This document shows, piece after piece, positions 9,636-24,600 of a stretch of 64,000 bases of DNA. Below the pieces are notes generated by a model, which did no database searches, was not told the origin of the DNA, and saw only the letters and a list, made by a program, of their open reading frames with translations. Source of the DNA: Aldrovandia affinis (Eukaryota; Chordata; Actinopteri; Notacanthiformes; Halosauridae); contig JAINUG010000005.1 in the NCBI GenBank assembly GCA_029706075.1, positions 5,507,001 through 5,571,000 on the forward strand, read 5' to 3'. How positions within the stretch are numbered: the stretch's first letter is position 1; each line of letters opens with the position of its first letter. The position numbers and the translations under genes were made by a program.

Positions 9636-12600
9636 GTGATACTAGTGAGCGAGTTACTACATTAAAATGTATACAGATGCTAGTCCTACCTTATGCTTGG
9701 AGTCAAGTAGCTACCGTAAATTAGCTGATGCCTTCTTTGTTTGAGGATTTCACTTCTGCTAGCAGATTGTATTTTGAAACCTAGCCAGCTAACCTACGTA
9801 TGAATGATTTGCAAGCTTGCTAGCTGTGTAACAAGACGGTGTTCGCTATGATATTCTTGCGGCCTGCTTTTTTCGTTACATGCTAGCACGGTAGCTTCTA
9901 GGTACTGTATGAGACCTCATTGCATCGTGTTGCCTGTCTTGCGATATAGATGGCCAGTTAAGTTACCATTTCGTTTTTACTAACTTTATCAGTTCACTAG
10001 CTAGTTCTGAGACCATTGCATTCTCTATACAATTACAATTCAATCCATTTCTTCTATAATAAATCGAGGCTTTCTATTTTTCCAGCTAGTAGCTAAATTA
10101 TATATTACTGTATGGGTACATTTCGTCTGTGTCACCAGAGTTCTGTAGCAGCTGGGGGTCTCATCGGACTCAGCAATGCTCGACTCAGCTCCAGCAAAAC
10201 CAGGTGAGTCTCCCTCTAACATTACATAACATGTGTGGACGTTGTAGCAATGTGTTTGATGAAGTATGTACAGTGCTATACTGTTCTCAATGTCAGAATA
10301 CGTCAATTGAATTCAAGAGGCCTACATTGAGCCCTAACTGTTTAATTCACAGTAAGTATTTGGTCTGACCTGAGTTCTGCATGGCCACATGACCATGTCT
10401 GTGTTTGTTGTAGGTTTGAGGGCCTGTGTCTGTTGTCCATATTGGTGAAGGACAGCTCCAGTGAGGTGTTCCAGCAGCACTGCCTGTCTTGGCTGCGCTC
10501 TTTGCAGCAGGTCATACAGGTGAGTCATAAAACTCATCTCTGTGTGTCCTTCATTGCACCTCATACCAGCATCCTCCAATGCATCTGTATGGAACGCTGT
10601 TTGGGTTTGTTGTAATGCTAACACAAACAACTAGACTCGCCACTGATTGAATTTTGTATCCATTGTAATCTTAAACATAACCTACAGTGCAAGGTGATGT
10701 GTCTCTGTCTTTCCTGCAGTCCCAGGCTCCTCTTCCTTCTGTCCAACTGGCGGTCAGTGTGCTCCAAGACTTGCTGCAGTACTCTTCCCAGTTACCTGAG
10801 CTTGCCAGGGAGGTTGGTCTCAACTCCATCCTGGGGATTCTCACCTCCCTGCTGGGTCTGAAGTCAGAGGTAAACCAGAGAGACTGCCATTACTGGATCT
10901 TTACAACCCCTTCTTTGCAACTAAGTATAAACCATAGTTCTTTAACCCTATGCTTTATACTCAGTGCTGTCATTGGGCTGGAACACACCAGAACAGTGTC
11001 TGGAAGTGAATTTGACCCCGAGACGCACATTCCGGTTCCGATTTAATATGTATACATTTTTTTAATTAGATATAAAGCAACAAAAGTAGCTATTTAAAGA
11101 ATATTTTGCGAGCTCACCCCACACTACATTGCTCCTCTCCAGCCAATGGGGATACACGTAACGTTGGTCCATCCCAGCCAGCCCCAGGCTCTCTATTTTT
11201 CAGTTTGTCTGACAGATGGTAAAAATGAGTTTCCCGCCATAGCAATAATTTACCCTGAAGATACAAATGTTTGACCTGTGTAACGTTATGTTCTAAGTAT
11301 TTAGACTAACCATAACATTTGTACTGACAGTTATCTGTAATTTTCTCCTCAGATTCAGTCCGTATGTCTTTATTAAAATGCTAGCTATCTAGCATAGTTT
11401 ATTCACACCCATATAAAATAAACTACATAAGTAATGAGGCATATTTTATGCTCCAAAAATTCAGAAAATTATATTCTTTAATTATAATGCATTGGCACGA
11501 ACCACAATTGACTGCTTCACAAATTATTATTATTTTCCCAGAAAAATCAATAATTACAAATATTCACACCCCTGTTATTAGTACTATGTGGTGCCTCCCT
11601 TGGCCATTATAACAGCAAGTCGTCACCTTCTGTAGTGTTGTACGAGGTTATGGAACTTCTTGGGGGAATTATCTTCAAAAGAGGCTTCCTTCTTGCAACT
11701 CTGCCATAAGGCTATTGTCATGTAGGCATCGTTGAATGGTAGCTTTAGGCACCTTGCAACCCCAAGATGCCAGGTTGTTTTGGAGATCTTGAACTGTGCC
11801 CATTGTACTTCTTTTTGCCTCTCGAACCATCCGTCTCACTACACGTGGGGGCAAGATAGTCTTGCGTCCTCTACCTGGAAAGTGGTATTTTAACTTTTTA
11901 GTTTTTTGTAGCCATCTCCTGATCTGTAGAGGCCAATAACCATTTATCTGATGCTTTCAGGGAGTTTTTTGCCTTTCACTATGATGATGGCTGACTGCAG
12001 TATTTCAAACGTGCGTTCCCTCCTTTTTATACCTTAGGGAAACAGGAAACCATTGTAGGCCACTGTACATTTCCATAAACCTTCCAATGAATGTCAAATA
12101 AGTGCATATTTATGAAAATGTGTTTTTGTTGGATTAAATTTAAAAGAATACTTAGGGATATGAATAATTGTGATCCAGATGTTTTCTGGAAAAAAATATG
12201 AATAAAACAAAATGTTTTTCTGAACAGTTGTATTAGTAATGTAGGGTTGGAATTTTCTGAATTTTTTGGGCATAAAATATACTGCATTACTTATAGTATA
12301 TAGTTTATTTTATACAATCTCTTTTGTTCATCTTTATCAAGGGTGAATAAAAACGGAGCCTACTATAGCTAATGGCTGTTGTAAAACAGCTAGCTAACGT
12401 TAGCTATAAATACTAGCTAGGTAACTACTTAACTTATTTTTAGCTAATGTTATATCGCTACTGCGATCTCATAAATATTCGTGAACATCATCATCTGTTG
12501 TCATAATTTGCTTACCAAGCATTGAATTAATTTCAATCATGATGATAATGTCATCACGAATTTAGGTGCATTTTAAGTTACAAGTCAATAGCTTCGGTAA

Positions 12601-15600
12601 CAGCAAGCTAGCTAGCTAGCTATCTGTGTTATCTAACAATATCAGCTAGCTAGCTAGCAAACTGTACCATCATGCGTTTTGAGGGCTGAAATCTATCATC
12701 ATAAATTGTTTGGCAAGCACTGTTGTAATGTTAAATCATAACAATGCCATCACGAATGTATGTGCATTATAATTTGTTTAGTTTGGTAGCTAATATCGCT
12801 AACGTTAGTCAATACTGTCCAGTACCTAGAAATTAAATTTGTCATCATAAATTGATCTCTGACAAGTACTAGCTGACATTATTGCCACTACTGTCCTTAT
12901 GCATCATAGTATCATGCCTCAGTACAGTAGCTAGCTTTTGATTATTTTTTTATATTCTTTAACACAGATCTAAAAATGTCCAAACTGCACATAAATATGT
13001 TTATTTTACTATTTTTGTTTTACTTAGGTCTACAAATGTATCCTAACTTGTTAGCATTTTTGAGCGAGTTATGGCTCCACACCATACAGTGTAATACATT
13101 TTTGTAAAGCTTGTTTTCTGTTGCATAATGTTAGCAGCTCAATATATGGTCATCTTCCTTGTGGTCATGACAATTGGTGAACGAGCAAATGCTACTTTCA
13201 GAAATCTCATTCGCTAATGAAGCTTTAAGGCCATTTCTGACTGTGATTTGCTAAAACGCATCACGTGATGTATTCAACACTTCTGCGTTAGTGTTCTGCA
13301 GCAAATTGAGAGACTGAGAAGCAAAAATTGGTACTGAAAAGAGACACGATCAGTTAGCTACTGCCGGAAGAAGAATATCTAACCGGGAAAGTAACTGTTA
13401 TCATAAACCTGACGATGAGTCTGCCAAAGAGTCACCAACTGTCAGAGCCTCAACACGTAAATTTGACGAAATGGGGAAAGCTCCAGACGATCAGGATGAC
13501 AGACCAGCCACACAACAGTGGCTTATAATACATGTGTCGTGTTTGAATGAGCTGCTGGATGGATTGCTATGTCCAAATTGCATGGGAAGTGGTATACATA
13601 TAAATATAGAAAGCAGTCACATAACACAGAATAATGAAGTGTGCAATTAGTGCTTCTTAGTTGTACTTAATATAATCCAACATACAGTTTAGATATGTTC
13701 AGTAGTATAATAGAGAATTGGGGCATGTGATTTCCTTGGTTATTGTTGCTATAAACAGTGATTATTAGTCAATTAATATATGAATTCACAATATCTATCT
13801 TTAATGGCCATTTTCCCAAATTGAGTTTTTTTTCAATACTCTGAACCAGAAATCTCAACTTCTAGAGAACTTACATAAACAAAACTTTACATATTCTTTC
13901 TTATTACTATTCTGGAGGTTATTATAGAAGGATTTGTTCATATGCTGCTAATTTCCAGATTTTTAATACATGTTGTTCTTAAAAGCATGCCGAAAATGCA
14001 TTTTTAATACTTATACATAGTATTTTCTGATTTGGACAACTGAATTCTGGCCACTGACAGCACTGTTTATACTTATTTAAAATGTTAAGGATGATCCAGA
14101 TGCGTTCACTACTTCCAAGCACATTGTGAACTTTTATTAGTCCCCAATTTCAAAACTTGAAATTGAGGTGTGTCAGCCAAGAGCCACTGGTTCATCAGTA
14201 GCCCAGTTGTATAGTTTGCCAGGTTCACTAGCAGTATACTTGCTAGTGATTTTCATGAATCATAAGATGCACACTAGGCCTGAAATGGACTTCCATAAAC
14301 AGTGTGTTGTGACCTGTCTAGAAAAAAAATCACATTAGGAACATACATTTGATGCAAATTAACTAAATATGATAATCCGATGATTCTTTTGGGCTGATAT
14401 TTTGCATTTCTCACGTAATCTGTTGCAGAGACGCTGATAATGGAATGGTTATACCTTTCCTTCTGCCTGCTACCACTGATTCTCTTCTGCTCTGTAGATG
14501 TTTCCTAATATTATCATTCAGGTGACACATCAATCCGATAACACCAATTGAAAAGCTTCAGATGGAGCTGTCAGATGAATGGAAGAAAAAAAAAGTATTA
14601 TAACCTTTCTATAACCACAGATATATTTATTAAAACCACCAATCATTAATTTGCTACTATCAGTGTCACAGTTCTATTTTCAACTGGTTGCTTTACAAGT
14701 TTTGAAAATGGTAAGCAAGAGTGTTGCTAACACTGAGATTTTTGTGTGTCACCACCTCAGGACTGGAATTGGCTCCAAACCATATGGTACCTCTCACTCA
14801 TAAGTGATGATGCCCTGAAAGATTATTAATTATTGAACATAATGTCAGGACAGTGGAAATTCAAGTCACCAGCTGTTTGTCAAGCAATTTTGTCCTCTTA
14901 TCATGCTTCTGTGTTTTTTTCAAAAGATCCACTTAACTCTCATACTCTCAAGTGTATTCCTAACCTTTTTGTTCCAGTCCAGAGTGTATTTTTTCCCATG
15001 TCTTTCATTGCTCCTACTGTAGTTATTCAGAAAGCCCTTTACAGAAGTTACTTGATGGAACATTGTTATTGAATGCTTTTTTATTGAAGGATTAAATAGG
15101 GTTATTTAATCACAGATCAAGAAAATATTTTTTTGGTGTGTTTTAATTCATATAATGGTGATAAACATTATGTAAGCAGTCACATGACGTGCTTGGCCCC
15201 TGTAATTGCTGCGTTCGGCGATGTTCCTTTATTGTATTTCCCACTGTAGTCCAAAATTGTACATTTTTGAAGGAGAGGAATTCATGCATAAAGAATTGAT
15301 GTTTCGAAGTATTTTGTTTTTGGCATCAAAAATGTTATACATCACACAAAGTAAACTAAGTTCTTCAAACTACAACCAGAAATCTGAAGTATTGATTGTG
15401 TGCAAATGCCTGCCAGTTGATAGTTTTGGCTATATGCTGTGTTATTATTGACAAACACTCTAATGGTCTATGTAGAAATGATGTTAATGATTCCAATCAT
15501 GAAAATAATTCAGTTAAACAGTTACACTTTAGATGTTTGTTTATGCCAGTACAGGCACATGGGTTAAGATTAGAAATGTGAAAAAGGTCATGTATTGGAC

Positions 15601-18600
15601 TGTGATAGTGTCTCTATGTTCTGGGTTATGTTGCACCTGTGTTGATGTGTTACCTTAAAAGGCTGTTTGTGTGTCTGTGTCTGCGTCTGCGTCTGTGTCT
15701 CTGTCTGTGTGTCTGTCGGTCGGTCTATGTTACAGTGTCACCTAGTGGCGATGGAGGGGATGACGGCATGTATGACTTTCTATCCCCGAGCTTGTGGATC
15801 ATTGAGGGTGAGTGGACAGGAGGGTCTTTGGCTCTGAACGAACACTAAAGCACTAGGTCACTGTTGTATTGGTGTGTTCTGTATTTTGCACTGTTATCTC
15901 TCCTAACAGGACAAACTGGGTGCCTATTTCCTTTCCAAAATGGACTCTGACAACCCCAAAGTGCAGGAGGTGGGTAAAATGCTTTTCTGACTAGTCCTAC
16001 AGTGCAATTTAAGGTTCAATTCAAAGTCCTTTATTGGCATTCAATACAAGAGAGTAAATATTGCCAAAGCATAGACGATTACACTTGAACATAATCAAAG
16101 TAAATTCTTAATGCGCTGCTTTCTCTCTGCATTAAAAAAAAATAATGTGTAAGATGTGAATCACCTCTTTATTACGCCTACTCCTCCACCTTCCCTGCTG
16201 ATCGCTCCCTTGCCCTGTCATGCTCTTCCTCCTCAGGTGGCATGCAAGTGTTACGGCCATCTGCCTTGCCTGGGTGGGGTGCTGGAGAGGGGAGGTGGCG
16301 GCCGAAGGGCTGAAGGCTGGGCTAATCAGCTTCACTGCCTGCTGGCATCAGCACACAGTATACTGGGCCAGCTGTACCAGGGAGCCGAGTCCGGTCAGTC
16401 CTCCTCACTCCAGCCTGTCGTTCCTTTTTATCAATTATGCCGATCGTTCATCACTATCAACCATGTTAGCTCTAAATGGGTTGCATTTAATCAGATGTAA
16501 GTAATGCATGAATTATGAGTTAAGGTGATTGAAGGCAAGACTAACCGGAGTGTCTATTGTCTGTTGCGTGTTTGTGTTTGCGGTAGAGAGGACAATGCAG
16601 TACGAGGGTCCAGGCATCGAATTGCCCTTTCCCCTGTTGGACGAGGCTGACCCCCTTCTAGTGGTCCAGCTCCAACACAGATACAGGGCTGTGTGCCTGG
16701 CCCTCAAACACACTCTCAGGTAGTGCACACGTGTACATATGCACAGACGTGTGCAACACTCATGTTCACAATCATGCATTAAGAGAATACTGTACAGTCA
16801 TGTTCATACAAGGATATTGTGTTCATTGGAGGGGTTTTTTGAGGAGGCAAAGAGCTTACCTGCCAGCCGGGAGAGTCAAACCCTGGTCTCCCACTCCACA
16901 ATGCAGTAACATTACCACGTCTCCAAAAGGCTGGGTAATGACTGGAAATATTGGTAAAAATATTGCAGTTATCAAGCCCATCAGACAGAGTGACTGGTGA
17001 AGCATTGTAGCAAGATATTCTGCCTCTTGTCCTGGAAGAATGCTTCTACTGTGACATCACCCTGCCTGACAGGGCACAGATTTGTTGTAACAAATATTAC
17101 TAGTGCGATCTTTTGAATTCCTTAATTGTATTAGTCAACAAGTGACAGTTTTTCAAGAACATTAGACTTGTGGATAACCAGGTTATTTCCCCCGCTCCCT
17201 TTTTCTCATTTTCAGTGTGGACCCAGTGTCCCCAGTGCGTCTTCCTGTTCAGAATGTTCTGAATCTGGTGTGTCGAGCCCTGGCTGTCAGCTGTAAGAGT
17301 ATTGTGAGTTTCTTTACCTGCAGTACTCGACAGTAGTTTTCTGCTATACATGAACTCAACTTTGTGCTGTTGCTCTGTGTCAGGGCTGTGGTCATAAAGT
17401 ATGTGACCACGTGTGAAACTAGATTGCATCTAAACTCTCGTTGCAGAATGTGTCCGGTGATGGGTGTCTGAAGTTGCTGGTTCTGCCCTCGGTTCACAGT
17501 GACACTCTGGAGCTCCTGTCTGCTCTCATTAACACGTGAGTGCAAACACAGCGCGTACACAGCTGCCTTTCTCCACAGCAGTACACCTCCCGAATTCCAA
17601 ATTTGTGCACCCCCCTGCACTTTATCAATGGATTGATTTGCTTCTCATCTGTGTGTCAGTGTTGGCAGTGGGCTGGTGCAGTACTGCAGTGTGTTGATTC
17701 GACTCTTCTCCCAAACTCTCTCTGCCTGGAGCCCCCTGCCTGAGGCTGGCCTCGGACAGCAGAGAGCCTACAGGTAGTAGACACACACACTCATGCACAC
17801 GTACACTTTATTACTAAAGGAAGTCACTTGGGTACATTCCAGAGCCACTCTGGTGCATGCATGTATGTTTTAGCACATGCCAAAGTTCTGTCTCTTGTGC
17901 ACATGCATGTACATACACATACACATACACATGCAGAGCACCTGGACACCACCAGTGAATGACTCTAATAGAGCGTTTGTGTCATTTATGATTGTGTTTT
18001 GCTTCTCTCCCTATTACCTATAGTGCTGTGCGGGTGTCACTGTACCACACACTGGAGCTGTGGGTACGAGTGGCTGGGGCCACCTCTGCTGTGCTTCAGG
18101 GGAGCCCCACCCATACAGAACTCTTAATGGCCCATCTACTTGGTGACATCACACCAGGGGCAGACTCTATCAAGGTGAGGAGGCATGATTTGCAGAGAGG
18201 ACCTGCCTATTTGGTTAATTGAAACCAGCATATATATTGCTGCGACAGTGTTCTGCAGTTTTAAGGCCGTAGGTGGGTAAAACCATAAGGCCGTCCAATG
18301 GTTTGATTGGTCAGGATGAGATGTCCATCACATGGCATTGCCATAATTCACCCATGCAAAGATGGCATCTTTCGGAGGAATGCCCTGTTGTATGGCAGCT
18401 AGCATAGTCTTGTTACCAACAATAAGATTCAGTAGTTTTATATGCTTACAATAAGCCCATGCCAAACGCAATGCCATCTTTTATATCTTTGAAGCAAAAT
18501 CAGTTTTCAGACTACTACACTGAGTATTCCAAGAACACCATCCATGCAATAGGCAATCTGCAACAACCATGATGTAGTAGTGGATGTCTTGTATGAACTA

Positions 18601-21600
18601 CTCAAAGCACCTGCTGACATAATGTTCACCTACATATGCTGTTGGCAAAATATACACAATGTTAATGTGAAGTTGTTGATTTTTTTAAACTCTGAAATCA
18701 AGAATAAATAATTTTACACTCTTAAGGCAGTTTTTTTTTTGTTTTTCCTAAATTCTAATTGTAAAATGGCATTTGTAGTAATTGATGATCAAATCCTATT
18801 ATTCTCACATCATCTAAGGAAACCATTTTATTCACTGTTCTTGCATGTATCATTTCCCATCTTTGAGATGGTAGCAGATCAGTTTATCATATTGAAAGGT
18901 GAGGTAAATATATTTATATTGATAGCTCTCAAAGGCTGTCCAAAATAAATGAAGTTTCAGGAAATGGGAGAAATGGTATGTCATATTCTCAGTTGCTAAT
19001 GGTGCTGCATATTTGCATGGCTTTGTCTCTTACACATTTTCTCTGATTGTAAACTTTTCCCTCCCTCTCCCCCTTTACCATCCTGCTCCCCCCAGCTGCG
19101 TGTGGGACAGGCGGTGGTCTCTGAGCTCATGGGACATGCCGGGAAGGCCGGCCCACGTCGTGCAAAGGGTTTGGGTATTGGTGACGGGAGCACAGTTTCA
19201 CTGCAGAGAAAGGGAGATGCCCTCGCCAATCAGGACACCTGTCTGTCTGCACTGAGAGGTAAGAGGGTGGGGTTTAGGCTGGGGCTATCAACTTTATGGA
19301 GATTGTGCTTTTTGTAAAGCAAGGTGAAGAGAGCATAGTATGATCAGAATACTCCAACACATAGTTATAATAAATTAAATGTAGAAGATGACAATAAAAC
19401 TGAATTTGCTATTTTATATGAATTGGAAATATATGCTTAATTATTGTGTATTAATGATGTTTTGGCTAATTGACACTGCGCTGTTACAGCTATGAGGCAG
19501 ATCATTCTGACCAGTGGCACACTGCTGAAGGAGGACATTCACAAGGTCAGTAGTGCAGTGTGTGTGTGTGTGCATGTGCTTATCTGTCTGTGTGTGTGTG
19601 TGTAGCTGCTATCACCCTTCTCTCACACTGAGGGACAGACATAGGACATGGTGTTGCCTTTCCGTTTGCGTCAGTATCTCCAATCCTGCTACCTCTCCTT
19701 ACACAGAGGCTCCAGGACCTTGTGTTGCCCCTGTGCGTGCGTCTGCAGCAACATCTGAAGTGTGGAAGTGAGGTGGGAGGAGTGAGTGGTCAGTATGGCA
19801 ACGCCCCCCCTCGCCGGGAACTCTATCGTCTTTTGCTGGCCATGGTTCTAGCTCCTCCTCCACGCTGGCCACCCCCCCTGAACTGTGCAGTGTCCATATT
19901 CAGCCACGGCCGGAAGGACCGAAGCCTGTCGGTGAGCAAAAGGAATGCACCCTCCGCACATTGTGTACATACACCAAACCAGGGGGTTTGCCTATTCCCC
20001 TTTTTTTTTTTACCCCTCTTTTTGGAATCGCCAATTGTATGTTAAGCTTGTTTCACCGCAACAGCCACTGCAGTCCTGCAGGAATGCTGAAGCGAGGTAA
20101 ATGCAATCCTCTGATACTCGCGTGCAGCCAACAGCCATTTTTTCCTCCTACAAGTCCAACAGTGGGTGGGCGGTCATTGTAGGATGGGTAAGGAACTCTC
20201 AGACGCCTGAAGGATTGCAGAGTCCTGAAAGCAGGAGACAAGGAAATTCCTGACTGACCTACCCACCCCATACCTGGCGAAACAAACTGGCCACTGTGCT
20301 CCCAGTCTTTGTTGGCAAATGACACAGCCCAGATTTGAACCCTGGTCAACCTGCACTCAAATACCCCTTTCACGCCGAAGCAACAACCCAGGTAAAACTT
20401 GTATTGGTCTGAATGGGTCAACACGGGTTATCAGACCCAGGTTTGCGACCCCAATCACGACCTGGGTTTTACCTGGGTCTGACCTTGCTCAGCTGCGGTA
20501 TGAAAAGGGTAGTCCCGGGTTGATATGTACAGTCGGAATGTTCTTGGTAAACAAACTTACTTTTTTCAAGCAGCAAGCGATTTTACGAGTTGAAAACGGG
20601 CGAAACAATTGAGAATGGGCAAGATTTTGAAGTGAGAGAGCTTCTGTTTATTCATAGGGAAGAAGAGATGGTAATGCAATGACACCACATGGCTATTGCC
20701 TGCGAGATAACGTACTTGTCATATTTGTTATGACACTTGTCAATCAATGACCAATCGTTTTTCTGTGTGACAAATTAAAACGTGGTTTAGGTCAGAGGTA
20801 GCAAGCTTTCTACTATTAGCTGTTTTAGCTTGTTGAATCTTAAATTGTATAGTAGTATGGTAAAAATGTGGAAATAGGCTGTAATATTTGTCAATGTAGA
20901 TGTGTTTATACAAATTTTCACGTGAACAAGTTTCTTTTGGAATATACACATTGTTTGGTGAATTTCTCAGTATTTAAAGGATTACGAGGGAAATTACTTC
21001 TGTTTTTTGTGATTCAAATGTGAAACTCATAACTTTAGGAATTTGTATGTAAAATAGGCAACTTTGGTCTTATTTTAATCCTTAGACTATTTTGTATTTA
21101 GCTACAGTATGTCCAATATGACCGTGTATTTAATACGACATTTTTATTTAATTTTATTTCATATGAAAACATGTATAAGTTGTAAACACGCCATAACTCA
21201 AAACAGGCATTTTGGCATCGCGCAGCCTGTACCTTTTGTGCGTATGAGTAAAAAATATACCTAAAAACATGCATGGTTGTATTCGGGACAAAAATCGCCA
21301 TTGATTGATGCATTACATGTAGGTATTGTGTGGTGTGATATATGGAGAAATATATAACTTTTTTTTCTACAATATTTTTTTCAATTTTATAATGGGGGCA
21401 TAAAAGATACTGTTATCTTACACGACAATATTACACGGTTACTTGCTGAAAGAGGCATCCGTCGCTCTCAGAATCAAATTTAAGTCCCTGAAGAAGCAGT
21501 ACATCAAATTCTGCTTTTAATGACATCGAAATGCTGTTCAGCAGTGACGTGCACGGAAGTAAACTTTCCGACCCGTGGTCTTGTGTGAATGGCGAGGACC

Positions 21601-24600
21601 CGGTATTTACCTGTGTCCATAGTGTGGTCTGAATGGGTCAAACGCAGGTTGAACCTGTGTTCAATGTCCTGTGTCAACCCCAGGTTTTGTGTTTGAAAGG
21701 GGTAAAAGTGAGTGCCTTGACAACTGAGCCAATGGGAAGCTGAGGAGATACTGTTTTGTTTTAATATCACAAGGTATCTGGTTTGAGGATCTTACTCCGT
21801 GTGTAGCTACTTTAGCTTACAATCTGAGATGGGTGGCTCATGTCAGATTTATGAAACCTTTCATTAAATGAAACCAGTGAAAATCTGCTACATTACATTG
21901 CTTTTTATTTGGCAGACCCCCTTATCCAGGGTGATGGAGAAAGACTACCAGAGAAAATGAACACTGCTGCATAATGTAATGGTTGTTACTGATGGAGGGA
22001 TGTAGTTTTTGTAGTAATAAAAAGAGAAAAGAAGAAGAAAACAAGCTTTTTGGGAAGCCTCTGGAATTCCAAGTCTCCCACTTTGTGGGAAAGTCTATTG
22101 CTGTTGTGCGTGTTTGTTTGGCGGAGGGTCTGTAAGCCTTGCGAAGGTTGCTTTATATTTGATATCCTGTTTATCCTGTTGAATGTCAACATTTTCTTTC
22201 AATGTTTATATACCTTATCTTCAGTACGATGTCATGACCAAACCCAGAGGAGTAGCAATTTTAAAATGGTCAGCAAAGCATTATGGTTACATTCGAACAT
22301 CCATCTTAGAATTTTTGAAAGAATAGGACATAAATATCAGTAATATAAGTCCATATTCTAAAGCAGAGGATTGAATCCTTGGGCCTTAACTGTTTTTCAA
22401 AAGGAAAATAAATGTTCACAAATGTTTTTGGAACCAGGGTTTGTAACCAACAGGTCTTCACTCTGAAGTTTTCCTATGAGAAAGTACATTGTACCCGTGC
22501 ACTGCTCATGCACCCTCATATGATAGAAAAATGTATACTTTTGTTGAACATTATACCTTTTGGATTCATCAATAGTCTGCTGGTATTTATTTTACTCTCA
22601 CCTTTACATTTTATATTTTACTCTTTGTCTAACTACTGGATGTACATGTGTATTGTTGTCTTATTCAGAGAAAACGAATTGATAAAAATGGAGTGGAAAA
22701 GGATGCCTGGAGGCAGTGTCATTGTTTAGAAACGTTACTGGTCCGGTTGTGTTATCACTGTGAGAGTTGTATTACGTGAAGGGGTTTTGTATTCCTAGGT
22801 ACATATCCCTGTCAATAAAGGGGATTTAATCTGCTATTGGACTTCAGCAAAAAAGTTTTTCACGCACCCGATCCATATATGGCACGGCGAGAGCTCATTT
22901 GTTTGGCTTATATTGTCAACTTGTGTAGTAACTAGTGCTTGCTATCCAGCAACCGTAGTCATACATCAGTACCCAGCCACTTGTGTGAAGACTTCTCACT
23001 TGCTGTGCATTTAGTCACTGGTTTCGAGATGTAAGGAGCACTTATTTAAGGTGTCTCACTATAAAAGTCGCTCTGGATAAGAGCGCCTGCTAAATGCTTA
23101 AAATGTAAAATGTAAAACAAGTTTGAGCTAAATTTATTGTATGGTTGATGCTAATACATTTAATCCTTAGACAAATCAAGGAGTGGTGTCTATGAAGCAT
23201 GAATTCTCTTGAACGTTTATCTTTTTCAAAGACTTCAAATGGGACTAAAACATTTTTTTACATAGCATTTTTTATATTAATAATTTTAATGATTAATTAA
23301 TTTTAAAGTGTTGGCAGGGTTTTTATTTTAAGTCTTCCCTTCCTTCAGTGGAGATGGTTCATTTTTATTAATGCTGTTTGTTGTTTTAAATTGCTGCAAT
23401 TGTAATTAAGAATGGCATTTCTCCTACAAGGTGCTTTATTTATATATGAACTATCAAACACAGAATACGTAGGACACATGGTCATCTGGCTCATAAAACA
23501 TTGGATTATGGAAATTCTCCAAAAATCTGTTTTTTACATGCAATAATATAATTAAATGATCTGCAGCTGTGTGACTAATGGTCTTTGAAGCACAGTCACA
23601 AGGGCCTCCTGCCTGCTGAAAAATGTGATTCCCAATTTCAGTTGCTCATGAAGATTACATTTGACGGTCTTCATAAACATGGAAATGAGTGGAGTTTACC
23701 CGTTGTTCATTCATTTGGTTTTTTTCCATCATGCGTAAGATATGGCTCTGGCGAGTTTGCATATTTCTTTCCACAGACTTTGAATATGGCTACAGTATAG
23801 AACAGGAATTGTACCTGGCACAGTGCTCTGTGTGAACTTAGGTAAATTTGACCATGTGCTCTCATATTTTTGATAGAAAGACCTTCAGAACAGCAAGAGG
23901 CCAGTTTGCACACTAACTCTTACTCTTTCTTTTCTCTTTCTCTCCCAGGTATCCTCATTCTGTACCGAGGCCCTGACAGTATGCAACTCCCTCCTCCATC
24001 CCCGCACTCCCTCCCTTGCACTCCCGCTCCCCCCTCTCACGCTCAAACACACACCTGCAGCCCCTAACCTGACCCCTTCCCAAAACCCCTCCCTCTCACT
24101 CCCAGCTCTCCTAGGAGGTCCCACACAAGGTGCCCCCTTCCCAGCTCGCCACCCCCTCAGTCTTGGTCCAGCTGGCCTCCTGGGTCCCCTGGAGAACCAC
24201 CTCCCCTTGCCTCCATCTGTTCTGCCTCCTCAGGCTGGCCCTGCCCCCACCCCAGGTGACCTGCTGATGTCCCCTTCTCAGCCAGGGGAGCTGACTGCAC
24301 TGGGGGCCCCTGAGGGTCACAGGCCTGTGTTTGTGCGCTATGACAAGGAGGAGCCTGAAGATGTGGAGATCTCTCTGGAGAGTGACTCCGATGACAGTGT
24401 GGTCATTGTCCCTCAGGGGATGTTGATGCTGGAATCTCAGGACTCTGCCGGTACGCAGCCCCTCCCACCACCACCAGTGGGGGCTGTGCCAGCAGTGGGT
24501 GTAGGAACGGGGAGTGACACAGGGGTTGTGGACAGCCCTCTCCCCAATGAGCTGCCCACCTCCTTGCCTCACCAGATTCTCCCCTCAAACTCGAATGCCA

